A stretch of DNA of 64,000 bases from Toxonevra muliebris. Its lineage: Eukaryota; Arthropoda; Insecta; Diptera; Pallopteridae. The notes under the pieces were generated by a model. That model worked only from the letters and a program-made list of their open reading frames with translations. It was not told the origin of the DNA and ran no database searches. Positions 1 to 11,800 of this stretch are shown in pieces (positions within the stretch are counted from its first letter, which is position 1; the number at the start of each line of letters is the position of its first letter). Position numbers and translations under genes: made by a program. Where the stretch lies: the NCBI GenBank assembly GCA_963691655.1, contig OY829327.1, forward strand, positions 81,604,019 to 81,668,018, written 5' to 3'.

Positions 1-131
1 TATTCCAATGCTTTTGAAGCAAAACTTTATAGTATTGACTTGGCGGCAAAAACTATCATCTAGCAGAAGTGATTCGATCCTTCAGAGATAGCGATTTATG
101 CTGACAGTCAAGGTATTAAAAGCTCTTATAT

Positions 132-725
132 TTAACCCTTTCGCAACCCTTAGTCACCGGTGACCCAAAATTTGATTTATATTTATTGAAAAGATGACTT
201 CGAATTATTCGATTGTTAAAAAATTCCATTCATTTGATAGTTGTGAAAAAATCATTCGAGTAATTTTTTTGAAAAAATTAACGATTTTTAGTTATTAGCG
301 AAATATGACAACGATTTCTTTCTGTTAGTGAAATGTGCGAATAAATGAATTCAACTGAACAAATCGTTCGATCGTTAAAATCATTCATTTAGCCTTTCAA
401 TAGTTGAAATCACTCGATAGTTTTTATCATTACTAATTAGTTCAAATAAATGAAAAAAATTGTTCGATAGTCAAAATCACTCAGTTATTAACTATCGATA
501 GTTGAAATCACTCGATAGTTCCCATCACTAATGATTTCCCATTTTTTTAAATTTTTTTTTACGTTCTTTGGAAATTAAGTTTTACTATGGATCACTGATG
601 ACCCTAAAGTACACAATGGAAACATTTTAAAAAATTTTTACAGTGAAATGAGAATCAGCGAAGGAGAATCCAGATTCAGTTTTACTCTATCGCTTTTAGT
701 TTTTTTATGGTCAAGAAAGAGTTAA
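132..725. mobile_element. TTAA-flanked nonautonomous element (piggyBac-like termini), family A
   Basis: TTAA at 132-135 and 722-725 bound an element whose ends read CCCTTTCGCAACCC on the left and TCAAGAAAGAG on the right. It contains the 12-bp palindrome GTCACCGGTGAC near the left end and shares both ends with the reverse-oriented copy at 11.46 kb. A TTAA target site with ends starting CCC is the piggyBac pattern. No transposase is readable. Inside it, about 200-535, are repeated motifs such as ATAGTTGAAATCACTCGATA, and CCCATCACTA near 525-534, which may belong to a separate hAT-type insertion. Confidence 0.6.
200..540. repeat. Degenerate CGATAGTT/TCACTCGATAG repeats
   Basis: Motifs of the type TCACTCGATAGTT and AAATCATTCATT recur about every 30-60 bases. 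The stretch ends in CCCATCACTA, resembling the reverse complement of the TAGTGATG hAT terminus seen at 59.5-60.3 kb. This may be a decayed hAT-derived element, but I did not find a matching left end or target duplication. Confidence 0.35.
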
Positions 726-1600
726 ACGAAGAATTAAGAGTAAAAGACTTTGTCTATCTTCAAAAAAATATGTAACGAAAATGTACTGAAAAGTTCGTAC
801 AAAACTCCTGTTGAAGGAGGTCTTCGGTGGTGCAAAACTTGTTTTGATGGAAAATCTTAAAAAGAAATTGAGCCCAGAATATGAATCGCAGTTCGGGTTT
901 GCGCTATCTCCTCTGGTTTCCTTACGGTTCCCAAAGGGTTAACCAGTCTAAATATATTTAGTAAATACCTCATCACCATTGTGGTATAGATATAGTATAG
1001 GTAAAGAACAGACAGATAAACTGACTAGGAATAGATCACAGATTTATACACTTACTTGAGTCTAAATGACGAAGCGGCTGTGAATTTCCCATGCTAACAT
1101 AGATAGCTAGAATTACTACCAGAATGAAGACAATAGTGTATCACTTGGCTTTCATTTAAGAAGTGATTAATTTGAGATTGCTCGATTTTTTTAGGTGTAT
1201 AAAATAGTTTTTTCCCTGTTTACAATAGGTCACCATCTCTAAACCTTTAACCCGATTATAACTGATCATAGCCATGACTGGAGGATATAGAATTTGGCGG
1301 TGTAGAACGAAATTAAAAATAAACATAAGTTCAGAATGGAATACTCTTATGAGAGTGAATGATTAGGAGCTGTTCTTTGATCAATTTTTTCTGCACACTT
1401 AACCGGATCTCTTATATTTTGTTGCTTAGTGCTTTTTTTATCTATTGAAAATGAATTGAAGTTATGTAAATATGACATAATTACATCTTACTATATTATC
1501 TATACTTAAACCCAATAAATGAAAATATTATACATAAAAAATATATATATTTAGTAGTTATGCTAAGAAAACGGTTATACATATACATTTTCGATACTCT
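726..1600. other. No gene seen downstream of Dh44
   Basis: AT-rich sequence past the 3' end of Dh44. A block near 905-945 (CTATCTCCTCTGGTTTCCTT, then GGGTTAACC) is related to 11.24-11.30 kb. Nothing else was recognised. Confidence 0.5.
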
Positions 1601-1601
1601 G

Positions 1602-1607
1602 TTTATT
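1602..1607 (-). promoter_or_regulatory. Candidate Dh44 polyadenylation signal AATAAA
   Basis: An AATAAA hexamer on the minus strand lies about 390 bp past the Dh44 stop and would give a moderate 3' UTR. A second hexamer overlaps the stop codon itself (1995-1990) and is less likely to be used alone. No transcript evidence is available here. Confidence 0.35.
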
Positions 1608-1990
1608 TTTTAAATATCTTTGATTTTTAGTTTTGTTTTAAATACTACATTTAACGCCATTTAAAAATTCACTAAATATGTATTAAATAAATATTGAGTT
1701 GAGTATTAAGATCATAATTTCATTACGGTAGATGCTTTGGTTGTGGTGGAGTTGCTGATGTGGGACCAATAGAGGGGGAGGGTCGGGGTTCGGCGAGTGG
1801 TCAAGTAAACATTCAATGTTATCATTCGGTGTTAAACACATTTTTGTTTTCTACTTTGATGTGGGACATGCATTCGTACTTACCTCAAACAAAGAGAATG
1901 TGTTGTTGTTTTTTACTGTTGCTGTTAATGTGTTGTGGTTAAATGTTGTTGAATGCTGTTAGTTGCTGATGATTGTGTTGTCGGTTGCAT

Positions 1991-2818
1991 TTATTTTTTC
2001 GCATAATGATTCTTATGCAAGCGATATAAGTAACGCAACTGATAACCACCACCAGCAGGACCGTCACCAATCACATCCTCAACATTCTCGGCATCATCAT
2101 TGTCATTCATAATTAAATCATTATCATCATTTGCAGCAGCTGCTGCTGCAAATATATTTAATGCTAAACGTCTACCATTTTCAACATTATCACCATTACC
2201 ATGAGTACCAAGAGCAGCAGCTAGTGGATCTACAAAAGCATTGCCACCATTGACAATGCCAACACTTCCACTACCACCAACACCAGCACCACCACTACCG
2301 ATGACTGCATTACTCTTTACGCCATTGATATTTTTATGATTTGTTTCATTTCCTTTTAGTTGTGGATATTTAGTTGCTGTATTGTCATCGTCACTACTGT
2401 CCAGAGATTTCTTTTCATTGTTGAGTGCTGCTGCTGCTGCTGCGGCTGCTGTTGCTGTTTCGATTGCTGTTTGTATTTCGGGATGTTGTCGTCGTTGCTG
2501 CAAAAAATCAAAAATGGACACTGTGGGCATCATCATATAGGATGCTGACGATGCCGGCGACAATTGTGATGAGTAGTCATCCAGCTGGTTTGGGAAATAC
2601 GATTGTAGTTGTTGTCGTTGTTGCTGCTGCTGCTGTTGTTGCTGTTGCTGTTGTAGCTGCAACTGATGTTGATATTGTCGTTCCAGCTGTTGTTGTTGTT
2701 GTTGTTGTTGCTGCTGGTGGTGCTGTTGTTGTTGTTGTTGTAGTAATGACATTTGATAGCGTCCTGTTGCCGACATACGTTTGCCAACATTCTTTAGTAT
2801 TGCACGATTCAATTCAAC
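1991..2818 (-). CDS. Dh44: Dh44 last coding exon: peptide C terminus, amidation signal, polyQ/polyA tail
   Basis: This exon has 275 codons plus TAA. It opens with [14 protein letters not shown], the last 11 peptide residues followed by the amidation donor Gly and a dibasic site. The acceptor is CAACAG, preceded by a long pyrimidine tract. The rest is low complexity: Gln runs of 6, 10 and 12 residues coded by mixed CAA/CAG, His-His, an Ala run near precursor residues 200-210, acidic Asp/Asn stretches, Gly-rich blocks and a basic end ([11 protein letters not shown]). Between them sits a more ordinary patch, [17 protein letters not shown] do not see another dibasic-flanked amidated peptide. Repeat lengths should vary between alleles. 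Confidence 0.93.
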   Translation of the reverse strand, partial: VELNRAILKNVGKRMSATGRYQMSLLQQQQQQHHQQQQQQQQQQLERQYQHQLQLQQQQQQQQQQQQRQQLQSYFPNQLDDYSSQLSPASSASYMMMPTVSIFDFLQQRRQHPEIQTAIETATAAAAAAAALNNEKKSLDSSDDDNTATKYPQLKGNETNHKNINGVKSNAVIGSGGAGVGGSGSVGIVNGGNAFVDPLAAALGTHGNGDNVENGRRLALNIFAAAAAANDDNDLIMNDNDDAENVEDVIGDGPAGGGYQLRYLYRLHKNHYAKK

Positions 2819-5800
2819 CTGTTGTTGCGGAAAATGGAAAGAAACGAAAAGAGAAAGAAAAACGAAAATTAAAATGAAAATGAAGAATGCATGAATTGGA
2901 AACTGTAGGTATGGGAATTGAAAAGTTTCTCTTATTTTTACAATTTACTTCTTCTTTTTTTTGTAATTGTATTTTCCTTATCATTTTAATAAAATAATTT
3001 ACGCATAGTTAAAAGCATTTTTTACTTACAACATTTCATTTAAACATTTTTTTTTTATATTCTTTGAAGAAAAGTTTTAACGCGCTCGTGCCATTTTTTC
3101 TTTTTCTTTTATGAAAAATTGAGAAATTATAAAAATGTTGGGTGCCTCATAAAATTAGCAATTGTGTTTTTAACTTTAAGTGCTTTTCGAAATATTTCAA
3201 AAGCATCACGAGTTGTTACAAAGAATTCCTTTGAACTGTTAAGTAAACATGAGTTTTGTTTAAGTTAATTGGTTGGGAACCTCAGGAAGCTTTAGCAGAA
3301 AGCAAAGCAAAATAATTTAGGTACCTTAACCCCGGTAACAACAAAACATATAATTTACTGTAACTCGTAAGGCAACATGTTACGCGAATGGCCTGAAAAC
3401 AGTGTGCAACAGAAAAACAGATGAAGATTCATGAAATATTTCAGATTAATTTTGGATTGCCTATCACCAGGGAGTGGATCCTGCATGATGAATGATAAAA
3501 TCTATACCTTATTTCAAGCCCCCCTGATACAATACAATGATCTTGTACCGATATTTTGTGAATAAAGTCCAAAATTTAAAAACTTTTTGAGATATACCTA
3601 CATAAAGAAGAAAGTTTCCGATGAGTCCACAGTATGGAAAAATTATGTTCAAGACTGCTATGATAAAGTTCTTTTCAAAATCCGGTCCCAAATTAGTGAA
3701 AAACCTATTTTATTTCGATTAATGAAACGACCAACAAAGCTGATATCATGTAACCTAGGTCAATGTTGGCCCATTGGTTGAAAGCGGAAGTGGGTATATT
3801 TTGCATGTAGAAATTTCGCAATAGGTAAACGCATCTGAAACTTTTTTACGGCTATCTTCGTCTTTTATTTGTTTGCTTTTTTATGCGACTTGGTTCCTCT
3901 AACTCCATTTTCTTCTTTTTTTGTGGTTAAAAAAATCAATATATAAGGAAGCTCTTTAATGCCTTAAACTATACGAACTAAGATTTAATAAATTTCTTCG
4001 TTTTAAAAAGTATTTAAATGCATTTTTTGAATAAAATATAAAAATCTTAAATTGTAACTAGCTTATAATTTGTTTGTGTCTCTTTTATGCTGCTTATTTT
4101 TAGTGCCTTTTTCTGCCTCCACAAAATCCGCTCCCTGCTTATCACTAATGTCATTATTTCATCAAGATTGCATGTCTGTAAACGTTTAACTAAAATGGTA
4201 TATATTCGTTGTACACGAGTGGAACTAAGGGAGAGGGTTTGGGATCAAAAATCCCCCCTTACCGATGAAAATTCCATACACTTTGATCAATGGCCATGTT
4301 CACCCAAAAAACATACTGAACTTTTGACTAAAATTAGATCGATATTCAGACCAGAAGTCAGACAAAATTAATATCAAAAATCAAACCGATATTCGAAACC
4401 GAGCAAACATCAAACTTAATTCACGTCTTACCAAAAATCACATCGAAATTTAGACTAAAACTCAAAACCAAATTTATCTAATTAAACCGAAATTAAAACT
4501 AAAAGAATACCAAAATAAGAAAAAATTCGTACAAAAAATCCGGCCAAAATTTGGTTGAAAACTCAGAACAAAACTCTGAACAAAAATCTAACTTAAACTT
4601 AATTAAGCTAATCCAAGAAATTAACCTGGTTGAAAGCTTTAGTATTCTTTCTACCGATAAATGTCTTCCGCGTTACAACTTCTGCCACAACTTTAATGTC
4701 ACATTCCCTGATAAGAATAACTGGGAACAGTTCAGGCCAAAGTTTACAGGGGACTATCATGTATGGTATACAGATGGCTCCAAGATAAACGAAGGAGTTG
4801 GGGCAGGAGTGTACGGAGTTAGACCAAAAAAATATATTTATGCCGGTATGGGCACAGGTAACTCAGTTTTCCAAGCCGAAGTGCATGCCATCGAGCTCTG
4901 CCTAAGGGAGTATGAAAACAGATCTGTGCACAGCAAGAACATTTACATACACTCTGACAGCAAAGCGACTCTTCTTGCACTAACTGCATATAAAATTACC
5001 TCCAAACTAGTTTGGGACTGCCTACAGCTCCTAATCTGTCTAGCTTCTCATAACAGAGTACAACTCATTTGGGTGCCAGGGCATAGAGGACATGTAGGCA
5101 ATGAAATGGCGGACGAACTTGCAAGGAAAGGATCATCCAGTGAATTCACTGGACTGCGGTCTACCATGGAGTTCCGTTAAAATCAGTTTAAAAAATTGGC
5201 TGGACAGTAACTCGCTACAATACTGGAGGGAAACCCCCGGTAACAGACAAGCTAAATCATTCATGCCAAAGATCTGTCAACGCAGAACTAAACAACTGCT
5301 TAATTTAGGCAGGAACCAAATTCGAATTGCCACAGGATTCTATACAGGGTCAAAAAACATCTATCGAACTTGGGTCTAGCACAAGACGACACGTGCCGAA
5401 TATATAACGAGGAGGAAGAAACAGCAGAACATATTTTATGCCACTGTGAAGGTCTAATGAGGACCCGACTTCGTTACTTGGGTAACTCTATCCTACAGCC
5501 GCAAGACATTGCGGATTGTTCTCCTAAAGAGATATTAAATTTCCTCAAAGGAAATAAACTCATAGGAGAACTATAAACACAATAATCTTTGAGGTATATC
5601 ACAAAAGGCCCTAGATGGCCGCAGTGATCTGGGAAATTATTGCCCACCTCCATATTAATCTAATATAATCTAATTAAGCTTAAACCCATATAGATTATTT
5701 GCCATACTGTGTAGTCAACCGAAAAGGCAGATCAAAAGCAGACAAAAAACGCGATCAAATAAAACGCAAAGAGTAAACATAAAAAAAAATAACTGTTTAG

Positions 5801-8800
5801 TTTCTAAATTTATTGTACTATGGTATATTTTGAAAAGGTTAAGGACTGCGTTCTGTACATAAAGACTCTTTTGGAGTCAACTTATTACTTTCAGAGAGAA
5901 AGGATATCTTGCGGGTTGAAGAGATCGATTCTTTTCGAGGCAAAAACTGTTCGTTCCGCATGGAATAGTAAAATTTATTCTTTTATTTATATTCCAATCA
6001 ATGCGGAACTCTTTGTTTTTTCACTCGCATATCCATGAGTTCTGGACAAAACTAGAATGGAGCATTATAGCAAGAAAGTCGAAGCAGAAGTTGGAACTAC
6101 AAATAGGGGACTTTTTTAAATTAAAATATTGTTAATTCTGATTGAAACATCATCATTACCATTCCGTGAGTCATCACTGAAATTAGTGAAAACAACTGGA
6201 AAGTTATTTTTCCCACTCAAAGAAATGGCAACGCGTAGGCATTGAAACCAGTTCAATTTATCTTTGTACTTTAGTAGTTTTACATCAACATTTACAATTG
6301 AAATATTTTAATTAATTTCAATTCAGTCAATTCGTATATTTACTTAATATATAAATAAATATATGTATATAGGTAAGTATGAAAATCTGTTACATGCAAT
6401 AAAAAAAATCAATTATTTACTTTAAAAAGAAAATTTTTGATTGCATTCGGTTATAATTTTTTATTGAAATACTCGTATATACAGTGCCGGTCATAAATAT
6501 CATTTGCAACCACTAAAAAAATTTTAATCAAAAATCTTTTTTATTCAAAACAAAGTGTATTTATTGCCTTCTGTTATAAGAAATTAAAAGTAAATTAACG
6601 CCTGAATTGAAGAGGTTAAAACATTTGCAACTAAAAAAAGTTAATGAGAAAATTGTAGGAAAATCGAAAAAGTTTTCAAAACTTTGTCGCATATCCATTA
6701 TTAGCGATCACTGTTGCACGTCTGTCTACATGGCATTGGCACTATTAAATGTTTCGCCTAATCGATTCGAGCTCGCTTCCATTCCTTTTGAACATCCTCA
6801 TACAGATCTTCCAGTTTCTTAAGCGTATTCGTGCCAATCTTTTGCTTCACAAGCATCAAATGACTCTCAATTGGACTTAGATTTTCAATAGAGAAATAGT
6901 TTATCTCAAAAAGAAATTTTGAAAAAATATTCAATACACAAGTCGACGATTTCGCTAATTGTTAACAGCGGTATCGTTGATCTGCGTCATAGAGGTGGAA
7001 GACCTCGTAAAGAAACGTGTGATAAAACTAACGAAATCACAAAATTTATGAAAGCGAATCAAAAAGTGGAACTGAGAGAAATAAAAATTGCACTTCAGTT
7101 GGATATATCGACCATCAAGCGACGAATCCGAAAAAATGGATTAAGCGCATACAACATTGCCGAAAAAGCGTTTACTCTAAGAAAAATCGCTTAACTTATT
7201 TAAGATTCCCTCATAAATACAAAAATTGGTTGTGTATTAACGAACACAAGGCAGAAGTGAAACTTCTTGTGAACCAAACGAAACACAAGCAAACGGAATT
7301 TTTCAATCGCTAAATTTTTTACTTAATTGGCTTGTGTTTTTTAATTTCATTTGCTTGTGTTTCGTTTGGTTTACAAGAAGTTTCACTTCTGCATTGTGTT
7401 CGTCAATACACAATCAATTTTTTTTTAATTAATGCTAGAACAAAAATTGCAACTCTGTACCGGTAATTTCGATGACAATTGTAGCGAACTCTTTTTGTGT
7501 GCGACATCTTCATGTAATTCCTTGGACAATTGCGCCATCTCTATGTGAAATGTACAACTGTCATAAACTTTAAGATGGCGACGCTACACATTGTTCTTTC
7601 TGCCATAGGCGTGTGTGTGTGTGTGTAATTAATATGTTATATTGAATTAAAACTATTTATGAATGGTTTATTATATACTTTGCTCGTGAATTCAGTTACG
7701 GAATATTGATATTTAGCCCCTCATGCACATTGCTCAACAAAATTATGTCGCATTGCAAACTTACGCGCGACGTCACATCCTGTTGGTTTTACTCTAGGAC
7801 AAGAGAAAAGAAGTTTCACTTCAAAAACGGATTTTTTAATAGTTGCAAAACGCTTTGTTGTTACATGAGAGCAAAATTAACATGTGTGATTCTGACGGAA
7901 GTAATTTGTTAAAATTAGACATATACCGGGTACAGCAAAGCACCAAGTAGGTTGTATTGTTGTCTGGGGCCGCTTTTCAGCCGATTGTAAAAACGTTTTA
8001 AGAGACATTATACTTCCATATGATAGCTTGGAAATGTCGCTTGATTGAACGTTTCCACTGGATCATAACCCAAAGCGCACGTCTAAATCGGTAAAAGCTT
8101 GCCTTGTCGCAAAAAAATGTGCAATTTCAAATTTGTCCAGTACAGTCCCTCAATCTAAGCCCAATTGAGCGTCATTTGATGCTCGTGAAGCAAAAGATTG
8201 GCACGAATACGTTTAAGAAACTGGAGGATCTGTATGAGGATGTTCAAAAGGAATGGAAGCGAGCTCGAATCGATTAGGCGAAACATTTAATAGTGCCAAT
8301 GCCATGTAGACAGACGTGCAACAGTGATCGCTAATAATGGATATGCGACAAAGTTTTGAAAACTTTTTCGATTTTTCTTCATTTTTCACATTAACTTTTT
8401 CTAGTTGCAAATGTTTTGACCTCTTCAATTTAGACTTTAATTTAATATAACTTCATTCTTTTTTTATTTGCAACATAATTTTGTACTCTTTATTTTTTAT
8501 AATAAATGGCAATAAATATACTTTGTTTTGAATAAAAAAGATTTTTGATTAAAATTATTTTAGTGAACTTAAGAAGTCAAGAAGTAAAGTACAAATGATT
8601 TTGGTTGCAAATAATATGACCGGCACTGTAAATACTTGTTATGGATAATAATAAAACACAATTGTTTATAAATAACAAAATGTCTGTCAAGTTATATTGA
8701 AAAATGATAAGCTACAATATAAATGTATTTGTTTTGATATTCATGCTGTAGAATTTTTCACACAGTAATCACTATACCATAAATGGCAACTATTATCGAT

Positions 8801-11800
8801 GGTTAAGCTCACAGATGTTTTAACCCATATCTTCCCGGTACTAGATACCATGATCCAATTTGGAAAATTTTCAAAACGCATTTTCCATATGTTTTCAATA
8901 AGAAATTTTTAATACTTTTAGAGGGTATACTAGTTTTTGGCTTACTTCAAGAAAATAAGGTGACCAGGTGTAAAAAAAATTAACTAAAAATATTTCTACG
9001 CCACATCATGAGCAACAAGTATTCTGTGGGATCAAATGTATTTAACTAAGTATTTTAGAAGTTATTATAAGTTAAAAACAGAAAATATGCATTTTTGCTG
9101 AATTTCGCCCATTTCTCCACATATTTTTCTACAAAAGTTTGGTCAGCTGTAACCTCAGAAAAATATGTAAGGACCTATGAAATTATAATTTCCACATCAA
9201 GTTTGTTATTTTATCTAGGCGAATTTCTCATTTCAATGCAAAAAAATTTGATTTACTATTTTTTGTTGATTTTAAAAACCATCATCCAAAAAAGTATGCC
9301 TGTTCACCTGGCCTTGAAGTCAGGTGAAAAACCATATTTTTAAATTATCTAAATGCAATTTTAAAGTCAGTACGAGTATATGTATGTATATAGAAATGTT
9401 AAATAGTGATTCCTTTTGAGAAAAATTTATAAATGTATTTTTGATGATTTTTCAAAGTTGCTGTTCGATTAATCGAACGTTGGGACGATATGAGTTAAGT
9501 GCACTTTTGAACGAAAATGAGTTGATTGCATTTTCCAAGCTTGCAATATATTATCCTCCTAGTTTTGCAGTAGTTCTAAGTAACTATCCAACTCACGTCC
9601 TTATAAATTTTCATATTTGGCATCTAATACACCAGTGAGCTTAACCATCGATATCGTTATAACGAAAATCATGTAATTTTTCCAGGTAAGAAAAATACGT
9701 CCATCACTATGTATTACCAAGTTACATAGATGTATGTAGGTGCATATCTATCTATTACTATGCAATGAAGTAATTTCATATTCTTCACACGCGAACTGTA
9801 TAAAAATTAATTTTACTATCGGAAAATACTTTGCATTGCCGGTAGAAGGAATCATAATTACAGCAACTAAATACCAAGTGAAAATGTTTCCATTTTCGTT
9901 ATTGTGTATCATAATTTTTTTCTTTATATTCTTGTCTGTGTATTAAAAATGACATTCAAGTATTTTGTGAAATTTCGCACGTATCGTAAGGAAAATGAAA
10001 TGTGCTACAACAATATTAGAGATACTTACGTGCAATAATGATAAGGAATTTATTTATGCTATTAATATTGTTGCTTTTGAATCATATCCTTAAGGATAAT
10101 TGAAATGGGCATTGGCAATTTTAAGAGAAACGCTCTCTGATTTCTAAGAGGAGTCGTAATTTCTATGTACTAGAAAACTTTTTTTACTTATGTGTTAACG
10201 TTATTTTTTTATTGATATAATGGAAAGTAAAGAGATTAGAATGGGATTAGAATGATAAGGTTAGTAAAGTTGTTAATGTCAGTTTTTAAAGACATTTACT
10301 TAAGTATTTAAGCTTTTTTTATTTGCTACATTTGGTTAGTCATTTAATGGCCAATCATTTTATTGCAACAGTTTGTGGTACGCTCTACCTGAATATAAAA
10401 TAATTTTATGTATTTTTTATACTGTGGATATAGTTTTGGATTGTTAATAATATCTAACGAACAAAAAAAAAATCATACATTTGCTGTTATTTTTTGTATC
10501 AATTCTGTATACTTCTGATATATTTAATATCTAAATAATAGTTTAAAAGTAAAAAGTAAACGTTTCGTATTTAAACATTTCGTAGAAATGTCTAGTCCCG
10601 AGAAAGAAGCAATAGAAGCCCAGTATTGAAGAAACGACCACTTTACACATTGGGATGTTAGACTTTTGATGAATTCAAAGTTAAATCATTGAAATATCTA
10701 ATGAGTATACCTATTGGTTCTTAGATTGATATCAACTAAACTAAGTTTCGAAGTCAGCTTAAATAGATACAATTATTTCATCTCAATCTAGAACTGTTCT
10801 GTGAAGATAATTTTTTTAGTGTGCTCCAATTGTACACAATTTCACTACTTTACTGTAAAACTTTCAGTAAGAGATATTCATTTGTTGCATACGGAGGAAG
10901 ATGGAAGCGTCACTTTTCATTCTGACCCGATGAACTATAGATTCCCATTTATACTATGACGCCTAACGTCAGTGAAATAAAAGCCGCTATTAGCTTCACG
11001 CTTCCGTATAAAGGCAGCAGAGTTTGACGATATATAAGTGAAATTCTTCAAAGCATATCGACTATGCTGACGATACTTGCATCTGGCCGCATCGGTTATT
11101 TGATTTTTCAAAAACGGCCAATGCTCTTTAAGGAACTGTTCCGAAGGGTGAACATTGGGCTGGATTACATCAAAATTTGGCAAAAAGAGAAGAGGTGTTT
11201 GTACACTATTCCATTGAAAACTCGGTTTCTAGCCCTCGCTATATTCCATTCGAGACCGTAAGGAAACCAGAGGAGATAGTGTATACCGAATCCGCATTCG
11301 TATTGTCTAACCCCAATTTCTCGGTACCATTTTTTTTTATCAAAAAAGACATTTTGCGCATATAAAGGCCTGAAATTTCATGAGTCACCGGTGACCCTGT
11401 GGTTCTCAATGGGGTTTTTTAATGAACAAACAAAGTAACTTAGTATTAATTTTTCACTTAACCCTTTCTTGATCGTAAGGAAACTAAAACCGATAGAGCC
11501 AAACCGAGTCCAGATTGTAAAAAAGTTCTGACAAAGCTTTAATTGAAGATCTTGTGTTTGCAAAAAAGTAAACAAAAATTTAATGTTTGAGTAAATGATT
11601 TTTCCCACAAGATATTAAAAATTTGTAAAAATTGTGAGCGATTGAAAATTAACAAAAACATAATTTTTTCACTTTGAACCGCTATTTGCTGATTTCTTTA
11701 CTTAAAATTAAAGAACCAACAATTCTCTTTTCGAAAACAATAGATTTATAAAAATTGATAGGATAGAAATCGTAAAATTAATCTTGTAACACCGGTGTCA

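Larger units (their letters stand above)
6482..8628 (+). mobile_element. Tc1-like element rebuilt as a fold-back
   Basis: Both ends read CAGTGCCGGTCATA and are flanked by TA. The inverted repeat is far longer than normal, about 400 bp on the left (6482-6876) and 480 bp on the right. The right arm encodes the transposase C terminus in plus sense ([14 protein letters not shown] near 8060, ending around [19 protein letters not shown]). The left arm holds the same C-terminal coding segment in minus sense. Next to it in plus sense, 6890-7194, is the transposase N-terminal helix-turn-helix with [15 protein letters not shown]. The layout is therefore inverted C-terminus, N-terminus, filler, C-terminus. 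Several stops and frameshifts make it inactive. Confidence 0.85.

Noticed and set aside
200..540. CRISPR-like regular repeats
   Set aside because: Repeats are degenerate and irregularly spaced in an insect genome; they fit a decayed transposon.
1760..1942. 60-codon plus-strand frame past the Dh44 stop
   Set aside because: Low-complexity TTG/TGT composition in the Dh44 3' region; no recognisable protein.
2425..2877. 150-codon plus-strand frame opposite Dh44 exon 3
   Set aside because: It is the antisense shadow of the CAA/CAG and GCN repeats (long Val, Leu and Ala runs) and has no domain.
6607..6822. 71-codon plus frame with a near-identical minus frame at 8428-8213
   Set aside because: Both are the wrong-strand reading of the inverted transposase C-terminal arms of the Tc1 fold-back.
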